Positions 15,459-22,565 of a stretch of 29,176 nt of DNA are shown piece by piece. Position numbers and translations under genes: made by a program. Source of the DNA: Planctomycetaceae bacterium (lineage in GTDB: Bacteria > Planctomycetota > Planctomycetia > Pirellulales > Thermoguttaceae). Positions within the stretch are counted from its first letter, which is position 1; the number at the start of each line of letters is the position of its first letter. The notes below the pieces were generated by a model. It was not told the origin of the DNA. It did no database searches and was given only the letters and a program-made list of their open reading frames with translations. The stretch lies in the NCBI GenBank assembly GCA_015062085.1, contig SUVI01000031.1:1-29176 (forward strand), written 5' to 3'.

Positions 15459-16583
15459 ATGTTTATTTTGCCATTCTTTCGTGATCCTGCGCAGGCGCGA
15501 ATGTGGACGTTTCGGGAATGGGAACGCCTTTTCCAGCTTGCGAGAGCTGCGAGACTGATGGGAACGCTGGCGATCTTCATCCGGGAGAACGGCCTGTCGG
15601 AGTTCGTGCCGGAAAGGGGACGCTGGATGCTTCGGTCTGCGGAAGTCAAGGCAGAGCGGGGGAGACGGCAGTCGCTTTGGGAGAGCGAGTGCATTCGGCG
15701 TGCGCTTTTTGGAAAATGTTATTCGGAAACGGCGAAAAATGCAGAGATCCCGATCGTTCTGCTGAAAGGCGCTGCCTACCAGGCTGCCGGGTTGCCGTGG
15801 GGAAGGGGAAGAGTTTCGGTCGACGTCGATATTCTGACGCCGCTGGAGACCCTTCCGCAGGTCGAAGCCGCGCTGACCGTTGCCGGGTGGATCCCGGAGA
15901 AAAAATCCGAATACGACGAACATTTCTACCGCGACTGGATGCACGAGATCCCCCCCATGGTCCATCTGGACCGAAGAACGACGCTGGATGTCCATCACAC
16001 GATCCTGCCGAGGACCGGAAAACTGACGGTCGATGCCGACTTGCTTTTTGAGGAGCTCGTGCACCTGCGCGACGACCTCTACGTTTTGAGTCCCCGTGAT
16101 ATGCTCCTTCACAGCACGGTCCACCTTTTTCAGGATGGCGAATTGGAAAATTGTGCGCGCGACCTTCTGGATCTGGACGCAATGTTTCGCTATTTTTCGC
16201 AGAAGGACCCGGATTTTCCGGAGAAACTGCTCGCTCGGGCACGCCAGCTGCGCCTGACTCGCCCGCTGTACCATTCCGTGACGTTCTGCCGACTGCTGCT
16301 CGGGACTCCTTTTTCAGTGGAGTTTCTGCGGGAGCTTCATGCTTTTCGCGGAAATTTCGTTTCCCGGAATCTCATGCGTTTTTTGGTCCCGCTGTCGATG
16401 GAGCCGGAACTTTCCGGTGAAGAGACGCGGCTTTCTGCACTTGCGCGTTTCTGTCTCTACGTCCGTTCGCATTTTCTCCGAATGCCGCTTCGGATCCTTA
16501 TTCCGCATCTCTGGACCAAATACTGGCAAAGAAGGAAAGAACGGAAGGAACGGAAGGAAAAACTGGCTCTGAACGAGGAATGA
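15459..16583 (+). CDS. NTP_transf_5-type nucleotidyltransferase family protein
   Basis: The protein is 374 residues. The core IPIVLLKGAAYQ followed by VSVDVDILTPLETLPQVEAAL is the pattern of the uncharacterised nucleotidyltransferase family (NTP_transf_5): a lysine-glycine turn and an acidic DVDIL that would bind metal. The downstream LDVHHTIL...LSPRDMLLHSTVHLFQDG and the helical second half also fit. Members occur next to polysaccharide or peptide modification genes, but the substrate is unknown. I choose ATG 15459 because the upstream part of the open frame (from 15387) runs through the SIS gene terminator; GGGGAG lies a few bases before 15459. The C-terminus is very basic (KERKERKEKL), a low-complexity tail. 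Confidence 0.85.
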   Translation: MFILPFFRDPAQARMWTFREWERLFQLARAARLMGTLAIFIRENGLSEFVPERGRWMLRSAEVKAERGRRQSLWESECIRRALFGKCYSETAKNAEIPIVLLKGAAYQAAGLPWGRGRVSVDVDILTPLETLPQVEAALTVAGWIPEKKSEYDEHFYRDWMHEIPPMVHLDRRTTLDVHHTILPRTGKLTVDADLLFEELVHLRDDLYVLSPRDMLLHSTVHLFQDGELENCARDLLDLDAMFRYFSQKDPDFPEKLLARARQLRLTRPLYHSVTFCRLLLGTPFSVEFLRELHAFRGNFVSRNLMRFLVPLSMEPELSGEETRLSALARFCLYVRSHFLRMPLRILIPHLWTKYWQRRKERKERKEKLALNEE

Positions 16584-16630
16584 CCTGCCGTTTGGGGCGG
16601 TCCTTGATCGGTTTCAAATCAAAAATGGCT

Positions 16631-16901
16631 CTTCCGGCAAGTACGTACCGATCCAGGTTCCGATCTCACCGCTGAGAGCGCTGAAGAAACGCAGAAACGC
16701 ACTGAAAAGAAAGAGGAAAAAGGCAGTGAACGTGCCTTGATGCGAATTTCACGGAAAACACGAAAAGACGCAAATGGATTTTTAAAATTAAAAAATGTTC
16801 GCGCGATCTGTTTTTACTGCTTTTTGTATTAAGGTCAGTGTTTCTCTGTGAGTTTTCAGTGTGTTCAGTGGTAAAACTGGTACGCAGTTCCCGGATGGAC
16901 C
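16631..16901. repeat. dispersed palindromic intergenic repeat, copy C
   Basis: Starts CTTCCGGCAAGTACGTACC, the inverted counterpart of its own end GGTACGCAGTTCCCGGATGG. The centre carries GCGAATTTCACGGAAAACAC, TTTTTAAAATTAAAAAATG and TTCGCGCGATC as in copies B and D. It lies just past the nucleotidyltransferase gene and abuts a hairpin terminator. Confidence 0.88.
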
Positions 16902-16903
16902 TC

Positions 16904-16940
16904 AAAAAAGACGGAACGCCTGGAACGGTCCGTCTTTTTA
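16904..16940. terminator. bidirectional hairpin terminator
   Basis: AAAAAGACGGA (16905-16915) and TCCGTCTTTTT (16929-16939) form an 11-bp stem with a 13-nt loop. With A and T runs on the two sides it can stop transcription from both the plus-strand nucleotidyltransferase gene and the minus-strand S41 protease gene. Confidence 0.85.
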
Positions 16941-16960
16941 AAAGGTGTGTGCGGAGCTTC

Positions 16961-17070
16961 AAAGAGCTTTAAAGAGCTTTAAAGAGCTTTAAAGAGCTTC
17001 AAAGAGCTTTAAAGAGCTTTAAAGAGCTTCAAAGAGCTTCAAAGAGCTTCAAAGAGCTTCAAAGAGCTTC
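16961..17070. repeat. 11 tandem copies of a 10-bp unit AAAGAGCTTY
   Basis: Eleven uninterrupted units of AAAGAGCTTT or AAAGAGCTTC, with a degenerate unit (GCGGAGCTTC) before them. Unit variation is confined to the last base. The array sits between the bidirectional terminator and the stop codon of the S41 protease, within its 3' untranslated region. Confidence 0.97.
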
Positions 17071-17073
17071 AAA

Positions 17074-18780
17074 TCACTCCGTTTGTGAAAGGAGTTCCGC
17101 TGCCCGAAGGAGGACTGGGTCCTGGATCTGCCGGAGCATTTGGGACTGCGCATTGGAGAAATTTCCCTGGCTGTCCATTTCTTCATTGAAGATCGGTTTT
17201 CCTGTCTGGTGGATCACGAGATCCGGCTCGATGCCGACGTGATTGTACTGGTGTTCCAGCGGCGAGTAGAACCGTGAAGTCGTGAGTTTCATATGAAACG
17301 GCGTGTTCGGAATGGGCAGCAGTGACTGGATCACCCATTTCCCGAAACTCTGTTTGCCGATCAGGATCCCGCGCTGATGGTCCTGAAGCGCCGCGGCAAA
17401 GATCTCTGCGGCACTCGCGCTCTCCTCGTCGATCAGGATGGCCAGCGGGAGCGTGTAGTACTTGCGCGCGTCCGCATGGTACTGGAATTGCGTGTGGGAA
17501 CGGCTCTGCGTTTTCAGGATCACGCCATCTTGGAGAAAAAGGTCTGCGGTATTGACGGCAGATGTGACGGTCCCTCCCGGATTTCCGCGCAGGTCGATGA
17601 TCATGCGGTCCATTCCCTGAGGCATGAAGGTCCTGAGGAACGTTTCAACTTCGTCCGGCGTATTGTCCTGGAATCGTTCCAGATGGACGTATCCGATCTT
17701 TGCGGTGTCTGTGCTGTCGGGGATGAGCCGGGAACAGGAAATGCTCGGGTAGGTCACGTGACGGCGAAAAAGTTCGACGCTGTATGTCCTGCCGTTCTGA
17801 TCGTCGAGCGTCAGGCGGACGGGGGTTCCTTCCGTACCGCAAAGCATCTCGGAGACCTGCACCTGCGATTTGCTGAGGGTCGAAATGCCGTCGATCTTCG
17901 TAATGAGCTCACCTCGCCGGATCCCCGCCTGCGCAGCCGGCGAATCGGGAAGAAGACGCTGAATGTACGTTTTTCCGCCGCTAACGGAGATCTCGATGCC
18001 GATGCCGACCAGCTCTCCTTGGATCTCTGCGATCTGTTCTTTGTGCTGGACAGGAAGAAGGACTTCTGAGTAGGTGTCCAGGCTCGCAATGAAACTGAAA
18101 AGCCCTTCCGACACCAAAATGCATCCTTTTTTACGGAAATGCTGTTCAAAAAGCGTCCCGAGTTCCAGGTTTGCCGAGACAAGCTCGTCATGAGTCTGGA
18201 GCGTTCTGCTTTTTCCCAGAGCCGAGGCTGCCTGATAAAACCGCTGGATCTCCTCCTCGGAGTATTCCGGAAGGATCCGGGAACAGAAATCACGGGAATG
18301 AAGCGCGATGTTGATGCAAAGGAGCTCGCGTTTGAAGATCTCTGCGGGAGAAAGCGGGTGGTAGAAATTTCCGAATGTGGTCAGAAAATCGTCCACAAAA
18401 AGGTGAAATCGTTCCGCGTCCATCTTCAGGATCAGCTCTAAGTGCATCTGCGAAGAGTAACGTTTGCGAATGTCGCACAAAACTTTCATGCGGCTGAAAT
18501 TCCGCTGGATCGCTGTCGAGGTCGGGTATTTCCTGTACCCGTCCTTGTAACACTTCAGTGCACCGGAAAGATCTCCGCGTTTTTCGAGCGTTTTCCCGTT
18601 CTGAATGATCGCGGTGATCTCTTTTTGAGTTTTCATCTGCTGGGAATGGAGATCGTCCAAATGATGAAAGGACGATCCTGCTGCGGGGATCTCGATCGAT
18701 GGTGCGGCTTTAGCGATCCCGTTCTGTATGTCGGCAAAAGGGGCTGTGTATAAAATCAGTGCTGTGAGAGTGGAAAACAT
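17074..18780 (-). CDS. S41 family C-terminal processing peptidase with PDZ domain
   Basis: The protein is 568 residues. ATG 18780 is chosen since GGGAGG lies four bases upstream and a signal or anchor segment starts there (MFSTLTALILYTAPFA). A helical, TPR-like region follows (IIQNGKTLEKRGDLSGALKCYKDGYRKYP), then a PDZ domain (GIGIEISVSGGKTYIQRLLPDSPAAQAGIRRGELITKIDG) and the S41 core. The catalytic Ser-Lys pair is present: Ser in DEESASAAEIFAAAL and Lys in GKQSFGKW, 25 residues apart as in tail-specific proteases; the substrate-binding strand IDLRGNPGGTV is intact. Such enzymes cleave C-termini of periplasmic proteins. The N-terminal TPR-like extension is unusual and might deliver substrates. 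Controlled by the promoter at 18842-18870. Confidence 0.94.
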   Translation of the reverse strand: MFSTLTALILYTAPFADIQNGIAKAAPSIEIPAAGSSFHHLDDLHSQQMKTQKEITAIIQNGKTLEKRGDLSGALKCYKDGYRKYPTSTAIQRNFSRMKVLCDIRKRYSSQMHLELILKMDAERFHLFVDDFLTTFGNFYHPLSPAEIFKRELLCINIALHSRDFCSRILPEYSEEEIQRFYQAASALGKSRTLQTHDELVSANLELGTLFEQHFRKKGCILVSEGLFSFIASLDTYSEVLLPVQHKEQIAEIQGELVGIGIEISVSGGKTYIQRLLPDSPAAQAGIRRGELITKIDGISTLSKSQVQVSEMLCGTEGTPVRLTLDDQNGRTYSVELFRRHVTYPSISCSRLIPDSTDTAKIGYVHLERFQDNTPDEVETFLRTFMPQGMDRMIIDLRGNPGGTVTSAVNTADLFLQDGVILKTQSRSHTQFQYHADARKYYTLPLAILIDEESASAAEIFAAALQDHQRGILIGKQSFGKWVIQSLLPIPNTPFHMKLTTSRFYSPLEHQYNHVGIEPDLVIHQTGKPIFNEEMDSQGNFSNAQSQMLRQIQDPVLLRAAELLSQTE

Positions 18781-18809
18781 AATGCCTCCCTGAAAAAATC
18801 CGAATCGAA

Positions 18810-18835
18810 TGTGTTCGTGAATCCCTTCGAACACA
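18810..18835 (-). promoter_or_regulatory. 5' leader hairpin of the S41 protease mRNA
   Basis: TGTGTTCG (18810-18817) and CGAACACA (18828-18835) are perfect inverted repeats around a 10-nt loop. By spacing from the -10 element, transcription should start at about 18835, so the mRNA would begin with this stem. It could protect the 5' end or be a repressor site. Confidence 0.6.
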
Positions 18836-18841
18836 CACTGA

Positions 18842-18870
18842 ATTATATCCGGTTTTTGCCGGAAAGTCAA
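18842..18870 (-). promoter_or_regulatory. promoter of the S41 protease gene with palindromic spacer
   Basis: TTGACT (18865-18870) and TATAAT (18842-18847) on the minus strand are 17 nt apart. The spacer itself contains the inverted repeat TCCGG-CAAAAA-CCGGA, centred between the two elements. Confidence 0.82.
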
Positions 18871-19017
18871 GATTTGAGAGTCTTCCGGATTAAAATTTAG
18901 AAAATATTTGCGTGAAGGTGTGCGGGTCGCATGGCTTGTGCTGTTTGTAGCGGGTCGAGTTTTGGGTGTTTTTTCTTTTTTTGTGAAAAAAGGCTAAAGT
19001 TAGGGCAGGCCGTCTTT
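18871..19017. other. intergenic stretch behind the S41 promoter
   Basis: Nothing gene-like is supported here. Two overlapping minus-strand frames of 65-69 codons (18890-19099) lack Shine-Dalgarno sequences and have unlikely compositions. Confidence 0.5.
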
Positions 19018-19062
19018 TGAAAAGAAAAAGGAAAAAGCACACGGTACTCTTTCCTTTTTCCT
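19018..19062 (-). terminator. possible terminator of the 551-residue membrane protein gene
   Basis: On the minus strand AGGAAAAAG and CTTTTTCCT form a 9-bp stem with a 16-nt loop, followed by TTTTTCTTTTC. It lies about 70 nt past the stop codon. Confidence 0.45.
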
Positions 19063-19132
19063 GAACGAACTTGCTTGGACGCTTTTTTGTGCATGGCAAA
19101 CTTTTGAAAAGTATGCCGAGCTGCGATGCCGT

Positions 19133-20788
19133 TTAGATGAATTTCCCCGGCATGTAGCCGCCCTGTTTCATGTTGTGCTCCCGGCGCATGCGCATCATTT
19201 CCACTTCCCCGTCATCCGTGGGAGCCGTTTCCAGCACCTTTTTGAGCGGGAATGTCCGTCGAATGTCCTCTTCACGCAGATTTGGGTCGTCCTGTGTGCG
19301 GATCAGGACGTATTTGTCGTACATCGAGCGCAGATCGGACGCAAACAGGTCTTCCTGCAGAATGTCCTTGAACCGTTCCTCACTGTTGATGACTTCCACC
19401 CAGAGCGCAAACGCCCGGTCGTATTTCGCGACGGCTTCGCGCAGTTCGTTGTTTTCGTACAGTTTGTCCGCTTCGTAAGCCAGTTTTCTCGCCTCGATGA
19501 TGGACGGAATTTTTTCCAGTTCACCGCGCAGGTCCCAGTACTGGTAGTTCACGATCAGACGGTATCTGCGAATGAGTTTCGCCTGATCATTCGCGGCATC
19601 CAGCTCCTTCGCGAGCTGCTGTCCTCTCTGGCGTTTCTCCATCGGAAGATTCTGCGCCCATTCGTCATTGGAGACCTTGATCTTTTCTTCCGCGGCGCTC
19701 GCGATATTTTGAACGTCGGCAGACCGGGCTTCCAGGGGGATGCTCAGGGCATTGCGTTCTTCCTGCGTCAGCCTAGCGCGCTTGATATTGACCAGGTACT
19801 CGTAGCGGCCGGGATCCAGAGCGTCGAGTTCCTTCCGTTTCGTTTCCGCGAGCTCTTCCTGCATCTCCTGCTCGATGAGTTTCATTGGTTCTCCAAAAGC
19901 AGAGTTGAGCGAAAGTTCGCCGAAAGCCTTCCATTCGCTATTGAACTGGTTCCATGCCATCTGTGCACCGTCCGAGGCACCGCCGGCATTTCCAGAGGCG
20001 CTTCCGGCGTAGATGAAGTTTCCGTCCTGCTCCAGATTGTCTGCGTAGTAGGCCTGCGCGAGCGGAGCGTAGGAGAAAAAGAGGGTCGGACTGATGGTTT
20101 CCAGGTCCACGCCTTTTTCCACATGGAGAGATTCCGCCTGCTTGTACCACCATTTACCGACGAGCCAGCTGTCACGGCGGCTCATCCGGATCGGCGGGTC
20201 GGTGATGTTCGGGTCTTTGTCATCGCGGTAAAGACGCCGGAAAAAGACGCGTTCGTCCGATTTTCCGATCTTCTGCGAGGTCGTCCACCCCACGTCCCAC
20301 GTCACGCGGATGGAATTCGGATTGTATTCTGTGCCGCGTTCGAGGAATTTGATCCCTTTTTTGACCCAGAAATAGCGTTCCTCGTAATTGTCGTGCTCGA
20401 CCGAGACATTGTACGCAAGGTTCCAGCCCTGGAAGCGCCAGACGCTTTCCAGATGGGGATTCAGCATGATGAGCTGATTGAGCGTTGCGGCAAGTTTGGT
20501 CCAGTCCTTTTTCTTTTTGTATTCGTCGGCTTTCTGCCAGAGGAGCATCTGCGCGACGCCGTCCAGACCGAAAGTCCCCAGCCGGACCGTTTCTGCCGCC
20601 ATGTTGATCTCGCCGTCGAGATTTTTACCGAGATCTTCAATATTGGCGTCCGGCGTCCGCTGCTGTTCAAGGAAACCGTTGGACATATTGCCGAGCATAT
20701 AGATCGGGATCAGCAATACGATGATGAAACCAAGGTAAATGATCTTATTTTGGAATGGCTTACTGTGCATGGATTGCGGTGCGCTCAT
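19133..20788 (-). CDS. large single-pass membrane protein, probable planctomycete-conserved family
   Basis: The protein is 551 residues. One N-terminal transmembrane helix (IIYLGFIIVLLIPIYMLGNM, about residues 16-35) is followed by a large soluble domain on the far side of the membrane. The first half (LRLGTFGLDGVAQMLLWQKADEYKKKKDWTKLAATLNQLIMLNPH) and the last third (EARKLAYEADKLYENNELREAVAKYDRAFALW) look like TPR-type helical pairs; the middle is rich in charged helices. GGGAG lies upstream of the ATG. I recall similar proteins being widespread in planctomycetes with uninformative names, but I do not assign a function. TPR content suggests a scaffold for an envelope complex. It has its own promoter. 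Confidence 0.86.
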   Translation of the reverse strand: MSAPQSMHSKPFQNKIIYLGFIIVLLIPIYMLGNMSNGFLEQQRTPDANIEDLGKNLDGEINMAAETVRLGTFGLDGVAQMLLWQKADEYKKKKDWTKLAATLNQLIMLNPHLESVWRFQGWNLAYNVSVEHDNYEERYFWVKKGIKFLERGTEYNPNSIRVTWDVGWTTSQKIGKSDERVFFRRLYRDDKDPNITDPPIRMSRRDSWLVGKWWYKQAESLHVEKGVDLETISPTLFFSYAPLAQAYYADNLEQDGNFIYAGSASGNAGGASDGAQMAWNQFNSEWKAFGELSLNSAFGEPMKLIEQEMQEELAETKRKELDALDPGRYEYLVNIKRARLTQEERNALSIPLEARSADVQNIASAAEEKIKVSNDEWAQNLPMEKRQRGQQLAKELDAANDQAKLIRRYRLIVNYQYWDLRGELEKIPSIIEARKLAYEADKLYENNELREAVAKYDRAFALWVEVINSEERFKDILQEDLFASDLRSMYDKYVLIRTQDDPNLREEDIRRTFPLKKVLETAPTDDGEVEMMRMRREHNMKQGGYMPGKFI

Positions 20789-20859
20789 TCATTTACTCCC
20801 AAATCGAAATTTCAGGAAAAGTTTCCCCAAATTGAAATCAAAATGCGTCTTTCCTTAAC

Positions 20860-20888
20860 AGATTACCGAATTTCAATCCATCTGTCAA
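20860..20888 (-). promoter_or_regulatory. probable promoter of the 551-residue membrane protein gene
   Basis: A perfect TTGACA (20883-20888) is followed after 17 nt by TAATCT (20860-20865), a weak -10. The -35 and start of the spacer (TTGACAGATGGAT) resemble the Nudix promoter (TTGACAGAATGGAT). Confidence 0.5.
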
Positions 20889-20972
20889 GAAGGGGTATCG
20901 GAATAAATACGCAAAAAATTGAAATTTGGGTCTCGTTTCGCTAAATTTGGCAGGTTTTGAAGAAATTTACCT

Positions 20973-21249
20973 CTTCCGGCATGTGCGTACCAGTCCAAGT
21001 TTGGGTTTTTACCACTGAAAACACAGAGGAGTTCCCTGAAACACACTGAAAAGAAAGAGAGGAAAAAAGGGAGGGAACGTGTCCTGACACGAATTTCACG
21101 GAAAACACGAAAAGACGCGAAAGAAATTTTTAAAATTAAAAAATGTTCGCGCGATCGGTTTTCACTCCTTTTTGCATTAAGATCCGTGTTTCTCTGTGCA
21201 TTTTCAGTGTCTTCAGTGGTAAAACGGGTACACAGTTCCCGGATGGACC
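20973..21249. repeat. dispersed palindromic intergenic repeat, copy D
   Basis: Starts CTTCCGGCATGTGCGTACC and ends CACAGTTCCCGGATGGACC. The centre GACACGAATTTCACGG and the TTTTTAAAATTAAAAAATG block match copies B and C. It is directly followed by a second, partial element (copy E), so two copies are head to tail. Confidence 0.88.
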
Positions 21250-21431
21250 AATATTTTTGATCGCCTTTTGGTGCCTTTCGCATTTTTTCGAGTTTTTCGA
21301 GTTTTTCGAGTTTCCTTTCAGTGTCTTTCAGTGAACTCTTCCGTGTGTCTTCCGTGTGTCTTCCGTGTGTCTTCCGTGTGTCTTCCGTGTGTCTTCCGTG
21401 GTGAAACTGTCGCGCACCTGCCGGATGGACC
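21250..21431. repeat. dispersed palindromic intergenic repeat, partial copy E
   Basis: Begins ATATTTTTGATCGCCTTTTGG as in copy A, passes through GAGTTTTTC units and an 11-bp tandem array, and ends GGTGAAACTGTCGCG...CCGGATGGACC, the family's right end. Like copy A it lacks the left arm. Confidence 0.8.
21338..21400 (+). repeat. 11-bp tandem repeat CTTCCGTGTGT x5 plus partial
   Basis: Five exact copies of CTTCCGTGTGT and a truncated sixth, inside repeat copy E, upstream of rsmH. Confidence 0.95.
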
Positions 21432-21583
21432 TGGAATATTTTGTTGAAAATGGGTGGAATGGGTAAAGTGTTTTTCGTATTTTCCTGATTTTGAAGTTTT
21501 TTCGGCGAAGGACCGAAAAGGGAAGATAGCGTATCCGTCCGTAGTTTCGTTTTGTTTTTCCGGGAGTGGAAAGGAATTCCGTC

Positions 21584-22561
21584 ATGCAGGAAGAAAAAGA
21601 GCCGTCTGCTGCTGAAATTTCAGAAAATCTGGAGCCGCAGGTCGGCGGAAGTCTGGAAAATTTTGATTTTTCGCCCTCTGGTCCCCATACGGTCCATGTG
21701 CCGGTGATGCTGCGTGAGATCATGGCGGCGCTGGATCCGAAACCGGGGCAGGTCATCGTGGATGGGACCCTCGGAGGGGCAGGGCACACGCGCGCACTGG
21801 CGGAAAAGGTCGGAAAAGATGGTCTCGTCATCTCACTGGACCGGGACCCCGGAGCGATCGAACGGGCCGAGGCTGCGCTGAAGGGACTGCCGGTCATTTT
21901 GGCGGAAAGCAATTTTAGTGAACTGCAGGAAGTACTTGAGGAGATCAAGGTCGGCAAAGTGGACGGCATGATGCTGGATCTCGGACTTTCCAGCGATCAG
22001 CTCGCGGACCGGGAACGCGGATTCAGTTTTAATTCCGACGGTCCGCTCGACCTGCGGTTCAACACGAACGAGGGAAAACCGGCGTCTCATCTCGTGAATA
22101 CGATGAAGGAATCGAATCTCGCGGACCTGATCTACGAGTACGGTGAAGAGCGTTTCAGCCGACGCATTGCGCGGAAGATCTGCGAAGTCCGCCGGGAAAA
22201 GCCGATCCGGACCGCCTGCGAGCTTGCAGAGATCGTGCGCCGGTGCGTTCCGCGTTCTCCTCACGAGACGATCGACCGGGCGACGCGGACTTTTCAGGCT
22301 CTGAGGATCGCGGTCAATGGGGAGATGCAGGCGCTTGAGAAGATCCTGCGGGAGATGCCCTACTGTGTGAAGCCGGGAGGAAAGGTCGCGATCTTGAGCT
22401 TTCATTCGCTGGAAGACCGGAGGGTGAAGGATGCGTTTCGGGAAAAGCCGTTCTATCGGATCGTGAACAAAAAGCCGATCTTGGCAGATGAAGAAGAAGT
22501 GACGCGGAATCCAAGGTCCAGAAGCGCCAAACTGCGCATTGCGGAAATCGTAGAGGAGTAG
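21584..22561 (+). CDS. rsmH: 16S rRNA (cytosine(1402)-N(4))-methyltransferase
   Basis: The protein is 325 residues and methylates N4 of C1402 in the 16S rRNA decoding centre using SAM. Family motifs are clear: HVPVMLREIM, the SAM loop VDGTLGGAGHTRALAE, SLDRDPGAI, DLGLSSDQLADRERGFSF, RIAVNGEMQALE and LSFHSLEDRRVKDAF. ATG 21584 is preferred since AAAGGA lies eight bases upstream; a GTG at 21566 is in frame. The N-terminus is extended by roughly 35 acidic residues before the conserved HVPVML. In most bacteria rsmH heads the division/cell-wall cluster before ftsL and ftsI; here it is followed, four bases after its stop, by a LysM membrane protein instead. Confidence 0.97.
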   Translation: MQEEKEPSAAEISENLEPQVGGSLENFDFSPSGPHTVHVPVMLREIMAALDPKPGQVIVDGTLGGAGHTRALAEKVGKDGLVISLDRDPGAIERAEAALKGLPVILAESNFSELQEVLEEIKVGKVDGMMLDLGLSSDQLADRERGFSFNSDGPLDLRFNTNEGKPASHLVNTMKESNLADLIYEYGEERFSRRIARKICEVRREKPIRTACELAEIVRRCVPRSPHETIDRATRTFQALRIAVNGEMQALEKILREMPYCVKPGGKVAILSFHSLEDRRVKDAFREKPFYRIVNKKPILADEEEVTRNPRSRSAKLRIAEIVEE

Positions 22562-22565
22562 AGCT

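Noticed and set aside
16961..17070. Possible CRISPR array
   Set aside because: The 10-bp units are directly adjacent with no spacers and no cas gene is nearby; it is a simple tandem repeat.
20885..21283. Frames with FTTEDTE-type sequence in the intergenic repeats (also at 12593-12829 and 16666-16962)
   Set aside because: They recur only because the DNA repeat recurs, have no ribosome-binding sites and match a familiar class of spurious predictions.
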